Part shown: positions 8,247 to 16,267 of the stretch, in pieces
Layout: the number at the start of each line of letters is the position of its first letter
Position numbering within the stretch: position 1 is the stretch's first letter
Source of the DNA: Verrucomicrobiota bacterium
GTDB lineage: Bacteria > Verrucomicrobiota > Verrucomicrobiae > Opitutales > CG1-02-43-26
Direction of reading: 5' to 3'
Assembly: GCA_013289195.1 (NCBI GenBank)
Contig: JABDAI010000006.1
Location: forward strand, 10,928 to 45,058
Length of the DNA: 34,131 nt
Notes under the pieces: generated by a model
What the model was told of the DNA's origin: nothing
The model's database searches: none
The model's input: only the letters and a program-made list of their open reading frames with translations
Made by a program: the position numbers and the translations under genes

Positions 8247-9197
8247 TTAATTAATTTCAACTTTTATCTGATTTTTTCGAGGATGATAAGTTCTATGTTC
8301 ATTTATTAATAAATTAGCATCAACGGTAGTATATATTTCAGTTGTTGAAATATCGGCATGACCTAACATTTCTTGTATTGACCGTAGATCTGCTCCATTT
8401 TGGAGTAAATGGGTTGCAAATGTATGCCTTAAAAGATGCGGCTTCACAATCTCCTCAAGTCCTAATGTTGCGGCATAATTTTTCAGCATCAGCCAAACGG
8501 TTTTTCTTGAAATGGAGCTTCCTAATTGACTGATAAATAGTCCACTTCCTGTTTTCTTTTTCACTAATTTTGGTCTGGATTCTAGTAAATAATTCTTCAA
8601 AGCGCACAATGCTTGCCCGCCTATTGGCACAATGCGTTCTTTACTGCCTTTTCCAAATATACGCAAAAAACCTTGATCAACATCAATGGATTGTAAAGTC
8701 AAAGCGCACAATTCCGATACACGCAAACCGCTACTATATAAAATTTCAATAATAGCACGATCTCTTATCCCCTGAACACTGGTTAGATCAGGACTTTCAA
8801 TGAGTTTTACAAGATCTTCGGCAACTAATGTATGGGGTAATTTTCGAACAAGTTTTGGCAAAACGAGTAGTTCAACAAAATTGTCCTTACGAATATTTTC
8901 TTGAATTAAATACTTAGCCATCATTCTAAGAACAGATAATTTTCGAGAAATACTTTTGGTTGAGTAATTTTCAACCGTCAACTTACTAAGCCAAAGCGAA
9001 ATATGCTCCATTTGAACCCAATTCCAATTGTCTATTCCTAAACTCATCAAAAAAAGGGCACATTGCTTCAGATCTTGAAAATAACTTTCAACAGTATTCT
9101 TTGCCTGCCCTTTTTCAAGGTCAATATAGGCCAAAAAACCATCAATAGGCTCGCTCAAGCTTCCTAAGGCTATTTCTTCTTGTTCGGACTTTTCCAT
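8247..9197 (-). CDS. xerD: tyrosine recombinase XerD
   Basis: 316 residues with the N-terminal SAM-like core-binding domain (about 16-105) and the C-terminal catalytic domain. The catalytic set is complete: R159 (SSGLRVSEL), K183 or K186 (FGKGSKERIVPIG), H254 and R257 (HLLRHTFATHLL), H280 (LGHADISTTEIYT) and the nucleophile Y289. With XerC it resolves chromosome dimers at dif during division. The C-terminal NEHRTYHPR ending and the YTTVDANLL stretch favour XerD over XerC, but only one Xer gene is visible, so the paralogue assignment is moderate. There is no integrase-like neighbour or att-like repeat, which speaks for a housekeeping role. ATG at 9197; no Shine-Dalgarno sequence. Confidence 0.88.
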   Translation of the reverse strand: MEKSEQEEIALGSLSEPIDGFLAYIDLEKGQAKNTVESYFQDLKQCALFLMSLGIDNWNWVQMEHISLWLSKLTVENYSTKSISRKLSVLRMMAKYLIQENIRKDNFVELLVLPKLVRKLPHTLVAEDLVKLIESPDLTSVQGIRDRAIIEILYSSGLRVSELCALTLQSIDVDQGFLRIFGKGSKERIVPIGGQALCALKNYLLESRPKLVKKKTGSGLFISQLGSSISRKTVWLMLKNYAATLGLEEIVKPHLLRHTFATHLLQNGADLRSIQEMLGHADISTTEIYTTVDANLLINEHRTYHPRKNQIKVEIN

Positions 9198-9278
9198 TTG
9201 GCTTTATATCAGAGGAAGTTATTTACAAGTAATTTTCAAGAATGTTTTTTAAAATCTCAAAAAAATTTATTTAGCTGC

Positions 9279-9307
9279 TTGACAAATTAATATTTTTATA
9301 GGACTAT
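9279..9307 (+). promoter_or_regulatory. candidate sigma-70 promoter of tRNA-Asp
   Basis: A perfect -35 box TTGACA (9279-9284) is followed after 17 bases by GACTAT (9302-9307), a weak -10 match sharing three of six bases with TATAAT. The tRNA begins 16 bases further on, a normal leader length for a stable RNA. The -35 is strong, the -10 uncertain. Confidence 0.5.
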
Positions 9308-9322
9308 GAACACCATTCTAAC

Positions 9323-9399
9323 GGGGTAGTAGTTCAGTTGGTTAGAACACCAGCCTGTCACGCTGGGGGTCGCGGGTTCGAGTCCCGTCTATCCCGCCA
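9323..9399 (+). tRNA. tRNA-Asp (GTC)
   Basis: 77 bases that fold into a full cloverleaf: acceptor stem GGGGTAG/CTATCCC with discriminator G, D stem GTTC/GAAC, anticodon stem CCAGC/GCTGG around the loop CTGTCAC (anticodon GTC), and T stem GCGGG/CCCGT with loop TTCGAGT. The 3' CCA is encoded. It stands alone between xerD and the Pal-like gene. Confidence 0.96.
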
Positions 9400-9432
9400 T
9401 TAATTAGGAAATTCTATCTTTATCAACCCAGT

Positions 9433-9987
9433 ATGTCACACTTTATCAAAATCACAGTCATCTTAGCTTTTATAGCCACTTTATTCTCAGGTTGCGCAAA
9501 TCAATATGATCCAACACCTGCCGACACTATTTTAGAGAACAGGCATGAATTGAGACCCAATTGGATAGATCCCAATGATAGTTATAGCGAGCAAGGGTTA
9601 TCATTAAGAGCCGAAGATTGTTTTTCAGGCACTTTAATTAATGGCTACATTACTCAAGCTCCTCTACTTTCTATTTACTTTTCCTATGATCATATAGATA
9701 TTAGACCGGAAGAACGCAATAAACTCATTCAGGTAGCCGATGCATTCAAGCAAAATCCTATCGCCTCTTTTCTTGTAATTGGAAGATGTGACTGGCATGG
9801 TACTGAAGAATATAATTCCTCATTAGGTGATCGACGTGCCAATGCTGTGAAGTCTTATCTATCAATGCTTGGTGTAAATCCGATGAATATAAGAACTCTT
9901 TCCAAAGGATCATTGGACGCAAAAGCTGGTCTAAGCGTGGAAGACGCTTGGCAAGATCGCAGAGTGGATATTATGGTATTGAAATGA
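9433..9987 (+). CDS. OmpA/Pal-like lipoprotein
   Basis: 184 residues. A lipoprotein signal ends in the lipobox LFSGC with Cys21. The OmpA C-terminal domain occupies about 75-184: SIYFSYDHIDIRPEERNKL, then VIGRCDWHGTEEYNSSLGDRRANAVKSYL, then the closing WQDRRVDIMVL. The Asp and Arg residues that hold the diaminopimelate of peptidoglycan in this family are present (RCDWHGT; LGDRRAN). The protein probably tethers the outer membrane to the wall as Pal does, but no tol gene is adjacent, so a Pal assignment in the strict sense is open. The segment between residues 22 and 75 is polar and unassigned. The gene overlaps the following DUF971 gene by four bases (ATGA), suggesting translational coupling. 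Confidence 0.9.
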   Translation: MSHFIKITVILAFIATLFSGCANQYDPTPADTILENRHELRPNWIDPNDSYSEQGLSLRAEDCFSGTLINGYITQAPLLSIYFSYDHIDIRPEERNKLIQVADAFKQNPIASFLVIGRCDWHGTEEYNSSLGDRRANAVKSYLSMLGVNPMNIRTLSKGSLDAKAGLSVEDAWQDRRVDIMVLK

Positions 9988-10295
9988 TTTTCCCAACGAA
10001 AATCGAACTCATTGGTTCTACTCTATCCATTCTTTGGAATGATAATTCTGAAAATTATTTTGAATCCGAATTTCTACGAACAGCTTCTCCAAGTGCTCAA
10101 AATATAGGAGAAAAAGATATTTTTGGCAATCAATACGGCGGGCAAGGTCCAAAAAATTTTCCAAATGTTCAAATCCTATCATGGGACTTTATAGGCAACT
10201 ATGCCATTAAGCTTAAATTTAGCGACGGCCATAGTACGGGAATTTATAGCTGGCAGTATTTAAAAAATTTAAAGCCTTCCACCCTGTTATCCTGA
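9984..10295 (+). CDS. DUF971 (GBBH-like N-terminal) domain protein
   Basis: 103 residues from the ATG at 9984, which overlaps the stop of the Pal-like gene. A longer frame from 9948 would start within that gene and adds no family sequence. The DUF971 pattern is clear: an opening strand (IELIGSTLSILWNDNSENYF), the mid motif LRTASPSAQ, and the C-terminal FSDGHSTGIYSWQYLKNL. This small fold is the N-terminal domain of gamma-butyrobetaine hydroxylases, where it binds zinc, and it also occurs as a stand-alone protein or fused to Mrp/ApbC Fe-S carriers. The Cys/His ligands known from the hydroxylase are not visible here, apart from the His in DGHSTG. The exact function is unknown. Confidence 0.85.
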   Translation: MIFPTKIELIGSTLSILWNDNSENYFESEFLRTASPSAQNIGEKDIFGNQYGGQGPKNFPNVQILSWDFIGNYAIKLKFSDGHSTGIYSWQYLKNLKPSTLLS

Positions 10296-10349
10296 TTTAT
10301 TCCCAGTTTTAAATATTCTTCTTGAAGCAATAAGAAAAAAAAGATTAGC

Positions 10350-10398
10350 TTATGCAGAAGTCTAATACCAATTCCCAATTTAAAATGGAAATTGGTAT
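10350..10398. repeat. palindromic repeat sharing sequence with the dispersed repeat
   Basis: ATACCAATT (10365-10373) and AATTGGTAT (10390-10398) form the ends of an imperfect hairpin. The preceding TTATGCAGAAGTCTA nearly equals TTATGCAAGAAGTCTA at the edge of repeat copy 2 (20782-20797), and ATACCAATT..CC also occurs at 3191 beside copy 1. This therefore looks like the boundary segment of the dispersed repeat without its core. Confidence 0.6.
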
Positions 10399-10441
10399 GA
10401 TGAAAAAATACTTCTCTCGAATAAATAATTAATAAATTTTA

Positions 10442-10471
10442 TTGACAAAACTATTAATTATTGAATACATT
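10442..10471 (+). promoter_or_regulatory. candidate promoter of the beta-barrel gene
   Basis: TTGACA (10442-10447), an 18-base spacer and TACATT (10466-10471) form a plausible sigma-70 promoter about 75 bases before the ATG at 10545. The -35 box is perfect and the -10 matches four of six consensus positions. Confidence 0.4.
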
Positions 10472-10544
10472 GCTTTAAATCTCGCTTTTCAATATTATAA
10501 AAAATATTGTAACCCCATTTTGAATTCCCCCTTTTCTCCTTATT

Positions 10545-11165
10545 ATGATAAAAGTTACGTCTAAAATATGTTTTTTGATCCCCTTCTTAGCAGCTTGTTC
10601 ATTTCTTCATGGAATACAAAGTACTATAGAAGTACGTTCAGCTGCTTTTTACCATACATCAAAGCACTTTAGAAAAAATTATAATAATGTTGGGCCGTGT
10701 TATGAAATCGAAGCTTCAATAAGTTGCAATCCATGCTATGCTTTTTGGGCCAATTTCGATTGGTTCAATAAACATGGAAGAGCATTTGGTCGAACATGCA
10801 GGTCTACAATTAAAAATTGTCATCATTGTTCGAGACATCCTTCGACAAGAGTCCATATCGCAAATTTTAGTTTAGGTATCAAATTCCCATTTGAAATTTG
10901 TCCTTGTCTTTTGGGATATGTAGGTGTTGGCCCAAGCTTTTCAAATATCTGGATAAAAAATCATACGCACCACCATCATAGGAAAAAAACTTCAAAAGGG
11001 GCAGTAGGCGTTGTTGCAAAAAGCGGTATCAATTATTACTTTACTCCATGTGCATTTATCGATCTATTCGTAGACTACCTCTATCAGCCTGTACATTTTA
11101 AACACAGACATCATCTTGATATAGGTGGCGTCAAAGCAGGTGGTGGTATTGGATTTGTCTTTTAA
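10545..11165 (+). CDS. Cys/His-rich outer-membrane beta-barrel candidate
   Basis: 206 residues with an N-terminal export signal (ICFLIPFLAACSFLHG). It could be cut after residue 23, or at Cys18, which fits a lipobox (LAAC). The mature part alternates polar and hydrophobic residues like a small eight-stranded barrel and ends GGGIGFVF, with the terminal Phe typical of proteins inserted by BAM. It has nine Cys after the signal, including CNPC (61-64), CHHC (92-95) and CPC (119-121), plus a loop HTHHHHRKK (140-148) and HFKHRHH (184-190). The Cys/His content suggests metal binding or disulfide cross-linking, as in the cysteine-rich envelope of Chlamydiae; that comparison is an inference. The repeat-bearing region lies upstream. 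I recognise no named family. Confidence 0.7.
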   Translation: MIKVTSKICFLIPFLAACSFLHGIQSTIEVRSAAFYHTSKHFRKNYNNVGPCYEIEASISCNPCYAFWANFDWFNKHGRAFGRTCRSTIKNCHHCSRHPSTRVHIANFSLGIKFPFEICPCLLGYVGVGPSFSNIWIKNHTHHHHRKKTSKGAVGVVAKSGINYYFTPCAFIDLFVDYLYQPVHFKHRHHLDIGGVKAGGGIGFVF

Positions 11166-11175
11166 TTTCCGTTTA

Positions 11176-11245
11176 GGATAAGAGGTTTGTTTGTTTTACG
11201 CTTTTTCGTACCCCAGAATTAAAGTTTTAAACCAAACCTCTATCC
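11176..11245. terminator. inverted repeat between convergent genes
   Basis: GGATAAGAGGTTTG (11176-11189) pairs with CAAACCTCTATCC (11233-11245) with one bulged base and a 43-base loop. It lies between the stop of the beta-barrel gene and the 3' end of lpxA, whose last codons form the right arm. A two-way terminator is plausible, but the long loop makes this uncertain. Confidence 0.4.
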
Positions 11246-12033
11246 GCATTTTCCACAAAGTTCAACACTGCCTTAACTAAATGCGAACTAGATAATTCAT
11301 ATTCTTGCAATTCCCCGAGAGCTTGGCTTCGATTCAATCCTTTACGATAAAGTGTTTGATAAATAAAACGTACAATCTCTAATTCTTCAGCAGAATATCC
11401 GGCACGTTCTAAACCTATTTTATTAAACGTACGAATAACTGCAGGATTGCCATCTGCAAGCATAAAAGGCAAAACACTTTGTACAATTTTTGAACATGCT
11501 CCTATCATACAGTGCGCTCCTAAATGGCAAAATTGATGCACTCCCACACTCCAACCTATGTTGACATAATCTTGAACTACCACATGTCCTGCTAAAGCAG
11601 AATGACTACTCATAATCATATTATTTCCAATTCTACAGTCATGCGCGATATGGCTATAGGCCAATAGTACATTATTATCTCCTATAACAGTAAATGCTCC
11701 ATCATCCGTTGCAGCATGAATAGTTGTATACTCACGAAATACATTATGATTTCCGACCTTAAGCCCAGGCATTCCTCCCGAATATTTCAAGTCATGCGTT
11801 TTTCCACCAACAATAGCATAAGGAAATATTTCATTGCCTTTTCCAATTTCCGTATTCCCTTCAATGGTTGCATGATGATGAATAATACTTCCCTCACCTA
11901 TCTTTACATCGGGACCAATGTATGCATAAGCCCCAATATAAACGCTACTATCGATAATTGCTCCGTTTTCAATAATCGCTGCCGGGTGAATTCCCAGTTT
12001 CTTTTCTTCTCTTATAATATCTGTATCACTCAT
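11227..12033 (-). CDS. lpxA: UDP-N-acetylglucosamine acyltransferase LpxA
   Basis: 268 residues, the usual length. It transfers a 3-hydroxyacyl chain from ACP to UDP-GlcNAc in the first step of lipid A synthesis in the cytosol. Hexapeptide repeats of a left-handed beta-helix run from about 13 to 195 ([21 protein letters not shown] and later). The catalytic His lies in [14 protein letters not shown], and the substrate loop [12 protein letters not shown] is present. The C-terminal helical domain ([26 protein letters not shown]) is typical of LpxA and separates it from other hexapeptide transferases. Its ATG overlaps the end of lpxC-fabZ by eight bases (ATGAGTGA), so the two are translationally coupled and supply successive lipid A steps. 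Confidence 0.96.
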   Translation of the reverse strand: MSDTDIIREEKKLGIHPAAIIENGAIIDSSVYIGAYAYIGPDVKIGEGSIIHHHATIEGNTEIGKGNEIFPYAIVGGKTHDLKYSGGMPGLKVGNHNVFREYTTIHAATDDGAFTVIGDNNVLLAYSHIAHDCRIGNNMIMSSHSALAGHVVVQDYVNIGWSVGVHQFCHLGAHCMIGACSKIVQSVLPFMLADGNPAVIRTFNKIGLERAGYSAEELEIVRFIYQTLYRKGLNRSQALGELQEYELSSSHLVKAVLNFVENADRGLV

Positions 12034-13369
12034 CTTTTGGATCCATTACAGTAAACATTAAATCAGCCGAGGACACTACATTGCCTTCGACTTTACATTC
12101 AGCAGACGCAAGGCCAATCAACTGTCCTTGCGTTTCTTTTGTTTTATTCAGCTTCACATGAATTTCTAATTGATCTCCAGGTACCACCGCACGACGGAAT
12201 TTTACTTTATCGCAAGACATAAAAAATACCAACTTATTTTCTGCTGTACATCCCTTCGATAATAATAACAGTCCTCCCGCTTGAGCCATTGCCTCAATTT
12301 GTAATACCCCAGGCATAACAGGGTTTCCAGGAAAATGCCCCTGAAAATAGGGCTCATTAAATGTTATATTTTTAAGTGCGACTAATTCATCCTCCTTATT
12401 CATCGATATTACTCGATCAATTAACAAAAATGGATAACGATGTGGCAAGATATCAAGAATACGTCTTATATCAAGCTTTGTTTCGGAAGTTAGCATAAAA
12501 GCTTTAGAATGTGATTTTGAATCACTTTTCCCTGCCTTTTCTTCTTCCAACTGCTTGTAAATTCGTTTCGTGAGTTCAGCATTTAAAGCATGTCCAGGCC
12601 TCACTGCAATAATATGAGCTTTCAGTGGCATACCTAAAAGACTAATATCTCCTAAAATATCCAGTATCTTATGACGCACAAATTCATCCTTAAATCTTAG
12701 AGGTTCCTTAGAAATAATCTTATCCCCTTTAATGACTATAGCCGAATCTAAACTTCCTCCTTGGATTTTACCGAGTTTTAGAAGTTCTTCGATATCCTCA
12801 TATATCGTAAACGTTCTTGCAGGAGCAATCTGTGCAATGTAGGTCTCGGGATCTATGTCTATCGAAAGATGTTGTGTATGAATTCCCCTGTCATCAGCAG
12901 AAGTACAAGTAATTTTTAAGCCATCATAAGGGAGTGCTATAATCGAACGATTCCCTTCAGTCACCGATACCGGCTCTTTCAATTGAAAGTATATTCTTTC
13001 CTTATCTTGCTCAATAGGTTCGGCTTCTTGCAACAAGTTGACAAAAAATTTTGCAGAACCATCTAAAATAGGAGGCTCTGCAGCATCAATTTCCACACGC
13101 ACATTATCGATTTTCATGCCATTCAATGCACTTAATACATGCTCAATAGTATGCACCTTAGCATGGCCCGAAGAGATCGTTGTACACCGAACAAGTTCCG
13201 TCACTTTGGATACCTCGGGCTTCAATTCTGGCTTACCATAAAGATCTGTTCGCACAAACACAACCCCATGATCTACTGGCGCAGGCTTGAAAACAAGTGT
13301 CACCTGTTGCCCCGTATGTAGTCCTTTTCCTGAAATACTGACTTCTCTTAAAATTGTTCTTTGTTTCAT
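12026..13369 (-). CDS. lpxC-fabZ: LpxC-FabZ fusion: UDP-3-O-acyl-GlcNAc deacetylase / 3-hydroxyacyl-ACP dehydratase
   Basis: 447 residues. Residues 1-275 are LpxC, the zinc deacetylase committing UDP-3-O-acyl-GlcNAc to lipid A: zinc ligands H77 (HTIEH), H233 and D237 (HKILDILGD), the general base E76 and the catalytic H260 (RPGHALN). A Lys/Ser linker (276-295) joins residues 296-447, a FabZ hot-dog dehydratase with H310 ([13 protein letters not shown]) and E359 ([20 protein letters not shown]). FabZ dehydrates 3-hydroxyacyl-ACP for fatty acid synthesis, competing with LpxA for the same substrate, so the fusion places both uses of that pool in one protein. Such fusions are known in Bacteroidota and, as I recall, Verrucomicrobiota; in Chlamydia the genes are separate. 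Both active sites look intact. The ATG at 13369 has no Shine-Dalgarno sequence. Confidence 0.96.
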   Translation of the reverse strand: MKQRTILREVSISGKGLHTGQQVTLVFKPAPVDHGVVFVRTDLYGKPELKPEVSKVTELVRCTTISSGHAKVHTIEHVLSALNGMKIDNVRVEIDAAEPPILDGSAKFFVNLLQEAEPIEQDKERIYFQLKEPVSVTEGNRSIIALPYDGLKITCTSADDRGIHTQHLSIDIDPETYIAQIAPARTFTIYEDIEELLKLGKIQGGSLDSAIVIKGDKIISKEPLRFKDEFVRHKILDILGDISLLGMPLKAHIIAVRPGHALNAELTKRIYKQLEEEKAGKSDSKSHSKAFMLTSETKLDIRRILDILPHRYPFLLIDRVISMNKEDELVALKNITFNEPYFQGHFPGNPVMPGVLQIEAMAQAGGLLLLSKGCTAENKLVFFMSCDKVKFRRAVVPGDQLEIHVKLNKTKETQGQLIGLASAECKVEGNVVSSADLMFTVMDPKDE

Positions 13370-13572
13370 ATATATCGAAGATTTTCAGTCTACATAACTC
13401 TCTCATTTTGTAAAGGCAAACCTACAGCCTCCCAATAAAAAATCTTCCCAAACCTCGTCTGTCAGTATCCCAAATTGTAATATTTTAATTCACAATCTTT
13501 TATATCTGTAAATTTTTATTGTACTTTGTTTATTTTTAATATACTTTTTTTATGAGAAATAAATAATCATTC

Positions 13573-14223
13573 GTGATACAGGAAAATAAAAATATTGTTG
13601 AAATCACTGCAAAAGGGATTTCAAAAGAGGTGATCAATAAGCTTCCACTTTATCGCTATGATGGGAAAATTCAAGTAGTTTCTTCCATACAAGATATCCT
13701 ATGTGCTATAAAGGAATTGGAGAAGGAATCTTTATTAGGTTTTGATATTGAAAGTCAACCTTCATTCAAAAGAGGTATTATCCATCCCCCGGCTTTAATA
13801 CAATTAGCAAGCCAAAAGACTGTTTTTATTTTCCAATTACACGAACTCAAAGATTTGGATATTTTTACTCCCCTTTTCGAAAATTCAACTATTTGTAAAG
13901 CCGGCGTCGGTATCAATGACGACCTACTACGCTTAAAAAGATTTGGAGTTTTTAATGAATCGGGCTTTATTGAAATTGCGAAAATAACTGATGAACTCGT
14001 CATTTCCAATAAAGGTCTTCGTGGCCTAGCTGCCTATCTTTTAGGTGTGCGCATTTCAAAAAATATGCAACTCTCTAATTGGAGCCAAAAAGAGCTCACT
14101 CATGCCCAAGTTGTCTATGCTGCAACCGATGCTTGGATTTCACGAGAAATTTATCTCAAACTTACAGAAAATAACACTATAGACTCTCGTTTAAAAAAAT
14201 CATTGCCTCATTTCTTAAGTTAA
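13573..14223 (+). CDS. RNase D-like 3'-5' exonuclease (DEDDy)
   Basis: 216 residues starting at GTG 13573; no ATG lies nearby in frame ahead of the fold. The DEDDy catalytic set is complete: D58 and E60 (LLGFDIESQP), D116 or D117 (GVGINDDLLRL), and Y182 with D186 (VVYAATDAW). These residues bind two metal ions to cut nucleotides from RNA or DNA 3' ends. Unlike true RNase D there are no HRDC domains, so it is the short family seen in many bacteria and related to the WRN exonuclease domain; its substrate is unknown. The cyclophilin gene follows 27 bases downstream on the same strand, so the two may be co-transcribed. Confidence 0.87.
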   Translation: MIQENKNIVEITAKGISKEVINKLPLYRYDGKIQVVSSIQDILCAIKELEKESLLGFDIESQPSFKRGIIHPPALIQLASQKTVFIFQLHELKDLDIFTPLFENSTICKAGVGINDDLLRLKRFGVFNESGFIEIAKITDELVISNKGLRGLAAYLLGVRISKNMQLSNWSQKELTHAQVVYAATDAWISREIYLKLTENNTIDSRLKKSLPHFLS

Positions 14224-14250
14224 ACTTAAACTAAACATTATTTAAATCTT

Positions 14251-14727
14251 ATGTCAGAAAAAATTGCTGTACTAGAAACTAACCAGGGAAATATCGAAAT
14301 CAAATTAATGCCCGAAATCGCTCCCTTGGCTTGCGAGAATTTCGAAAAACTTATTGAAAAAGGTTATTACAATGGAGTTATTTTTCATCGTGTAATTAAA
14401 GATTTCATGATACAAGGAGGCGATCCCACCGGTACTGGCATGGGTGGAAACTCCATTTGGGGTAAAAAATTTCAAGATGAATGCAACCCTTCAATCAAAT
14501 TTGATAAAAAAGGTTTACTCGCAATGGCAAATGCTGGCCCAGGAACCAATGGAAGCCAATTCTTTATAACTACGGCTAAAACTCCCTGGCTACATATGCG
14601 CCATACCATTTTCGGTGAAGTGACCAAAGGTTATGATGTCGTTGAAATAATCGAAAATTCAGCAGTTAGTAGTCAAGACCGTCCTAAAGAAGAACAAAAA
14701 ATTATTAAGGCTTATATGCTTAAATGA
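14251..14727 (+). CDS. cyclophilin-type peptidyl-prolyl isomerase
   Basis: 158 residues, one complete cyclophilin domain with no signal peptide, so probably cytosolic (PpiB type). It speeds cis-trans isomerisation of Xaa-Pro bonds during folding. The active-site F45-H46-R47 (GVIFHRVIKDFMIQGGDP), the NAGPGTNGSQFFIT motif and W113 (TPWLHMRHTIFGEV) are present. The end RPKEEQKIIKAYML is as in short bacterial cyclophilins. The stop overlaps the start of the MenH-like gene (ATGA at 14724-14727), indicating translational coupling, although no shared pathway is evident. Confidence 0.95.
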   Translation: MSEKIAVLETNQGNIEIKLMPEIAPLACENFEKLIEKGYYNGVIFHRVIKDFMIQGGDPTGTGMGGNSIWGKKFQDECNPSIKFDKKGLLAMANAGPGTNGSQFFITTAKTPWLHMRHTIFGEVTKGYDVVEIIENSAVSSQDRPKEEQKIIKAYMLK

Positions 14728-15506
14728 ATTATTTACATCTTCATACTTGGCATGGAGAGCATCGTAATCCTACCCCCATTCTTGCCTTACATGGCTTCAC
14801 AGGATCAGGTCTTGATTTTGCGTGTTTTACCTCCTTTACCTCTTTCCAGTTCTCATGGTATGCTCCAGATTTAATGGGGCATGGACAAACACGTATTTCA
14901 TCAAATCCTAGGGATTACCTGCTAGACACCCATGTCCATTACCTAGATTTGGCTTCCGAACAAATTGCAAAACCTTTTATTCTTTTAGGCTATTCCATGG
15001 GTGGACGACTGGCTTTAAAATATGCATTAGAAAGACCTCATTTTATTAAACAACTTATTCTTATAAGTTCAACTCCAGGTATTTTAGATAACTATGAACG
15101 CATTCTAAGACTGCAATCGGATGAACTTCTTGCATCAAAAATTCTAACTGAAGGTGTCCCGAATTTTATCGATTTTTGGCAAGAACAAGACTTAATCAAA
15201 TCCCAAAAATATATACCTTCTTCAATTTATGAACCGATGTTGAAGCGAAGGTACAAAAATAATGCCTTAGGCTTAGCTAATAGTCTAAAAAATATGGGAA
15301 CAGGTTCAATGCAACCGCTTTGGCCTAGACTTCACGAAATCAAATTTCCCGTAACACTCATTACAGGAGAAGATGATGTAAAATTTACGAAGATTGCTCA
15401 TGAAATAAAACATTATGTGAAAAATGCTGAACACATGATCATATCTAATGCAGGTCATGAAGCAATTTGGTCTCAAAATTATAGGGTAATGGCCGCTTTG
15501 TGTTAA
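14724..15506 (+). CDS. alpha/beta hydrolase, MenH-like
   Basis: 260 residues. The alpha/beta hydrolase triad is S91 (LLGYSMGGRLAL), D218 (ITGEDDVKF) and H245 (NAGHEAIW), with the oxyanion motif LHGFTGSG at 22-29. GYSMGGRLAL and the GExDxKF block are the patterns of MenH, which forms 2-succinyl-6-hydroxy-cyclohexadiene carboxylate in menaquinone synthesis. No other men gene is in the window, and related hydrolases with different substrates share these motifs, so the specific role is only a suggestion. Its ATG overlaps the stop of the cyclophilin gene. The C-terminus ends a few residues after the catalytic His (RVMAALC), somewhat abruptly compared with typical MenH. Confidence 0.8.
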   Translation: MNYLHLHTWHGEHRNPTPILALHGFTGSGLDFACFTSFTSFQFSWYAPDLMGHGQTRISSNPRDYLLDTHVHYLDLASEQIAKPFILLGYSMGGRLALKYALERPHFIKQLILISSTPGILDNYERILRLQSDELLASKILTEGVPNFIDFWQEQDLIKSQKYIPSSIYEPMLKRRYKNNALGLANSLKNMGTGSMQPLWPRLHEIKFPVTLITGEDDVKFTKIAHEIKHYVKNAEHMIISNAGHEAIWSQNYRVMAALC

Positions 15507-15619
15507 ATAAAAAGATGCCACTTTGATAAAAAGCAAACGATTTTATACCAAATTCAAATAAAAAATAAAAATATACAAATTTTGCAATTATAAATAAATT
15601 GTCATATATATAAAATTAT

Positions 15620-16159
15620 ATGAATATAGATAAATTTAAAAAATTCAAAATTTTCTTATTGAGTATTTTTGTGATAGGAATTGCATCAATTTTGCTAGGA
15701 TTTGATTTTGATTTTTTACGGGTAGGACCAAAAGAAGGTTATGAACAGTCTGTCACTACAAAGCTAATCAATGAAACAAAAGACCAGAATATTCAATTAG
15801 AAACAGAAGCAGAAGGGATTTCAATAGGACATGCGGGTTTATTTGCTTATTCACCTCTTAATCAAAAATGGGTGGAACCAGGCAAAACAGGCGAAGGAAA
15901 AAGTACAACATATGCCGCCACCGGACCTGCTCGGATTGCAGTAAGAACTGGTCACCCTACGAGAGGTACACTTAGTAGATTTTCGTTTGTCTTAGAAGGC
16001 TCGAAGACTAAGAGCCCAGTTTTTTTTGAAAGAAAAGAACCCGTGGATCTTAAATTAAAAGTTATAATTGATGCAAAACCTATTAAAATATATGCTTTAG
16101 CAGTTGATCCAAATTATACATTTTATAATTACACTATAACTGTAGAGGACGCAAGTTGA
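15620..16159 (+). CDS. exported or membrane-anchored protein of unknown function
   Basis: 179 residues. A basic start (NIDKFKKFK) and one hydrophobic segment (IFLLSIFVIGIASILLGF, about 11-28) form an uncleaved anchor or signal. The rest is soluble and probably mostly beta strands, with motifs such as GHAGLFAYSPLNQKWV, TGPARIAVRTGHPTRGTLSRFSFVLEG and a final IYALAVDPNYTFYNYTITVED. No Cys is present. I do not recognise a family. It stands alone between the MenH-like and DUF2608 genes with more than 100 bases on each side, so it probably has its own promoter. Confidence 0.65.
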   Translation: MNIDKFKKFKIFLLSIFVIGIASILLGFDFDFLRVGPKEGYEQSVTTKLINETKDQNIQLETEAEGISIGHAGLFAYSPLNQKWVEPGKTGEGKSTTYAATGPARIAVRTGHPTRGTLSRFSFVLEGSKTKSPVFFERKEPVDLKLKVIIDAKPIKIYALAVDPNYTFYNYTITVEDAS

Positions 16160-16267
16160 TATTCAAGAAGAAAACATATAGAATAATTTAAATCAAGGAA
16201 TCATTCGAAATCTATTGACACTATTTCAAGATATTGTCACCTTGTTGTAAATCAATTATTTGATTAC

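Noticed and set aside
15546..15560. ATACCAAATTC as a further copy of the repeat edge
   Set aside because: Only a short, inexact match, with no core block beside it.
16215..16237. TGACA ... TGTCA inverted repeat before the DUF2608 gene as an operator or promoter
   Set aside because: Arms of five bases in A/T-rich DNA are easily found by chance, and no -10 box fits the TTGACA.
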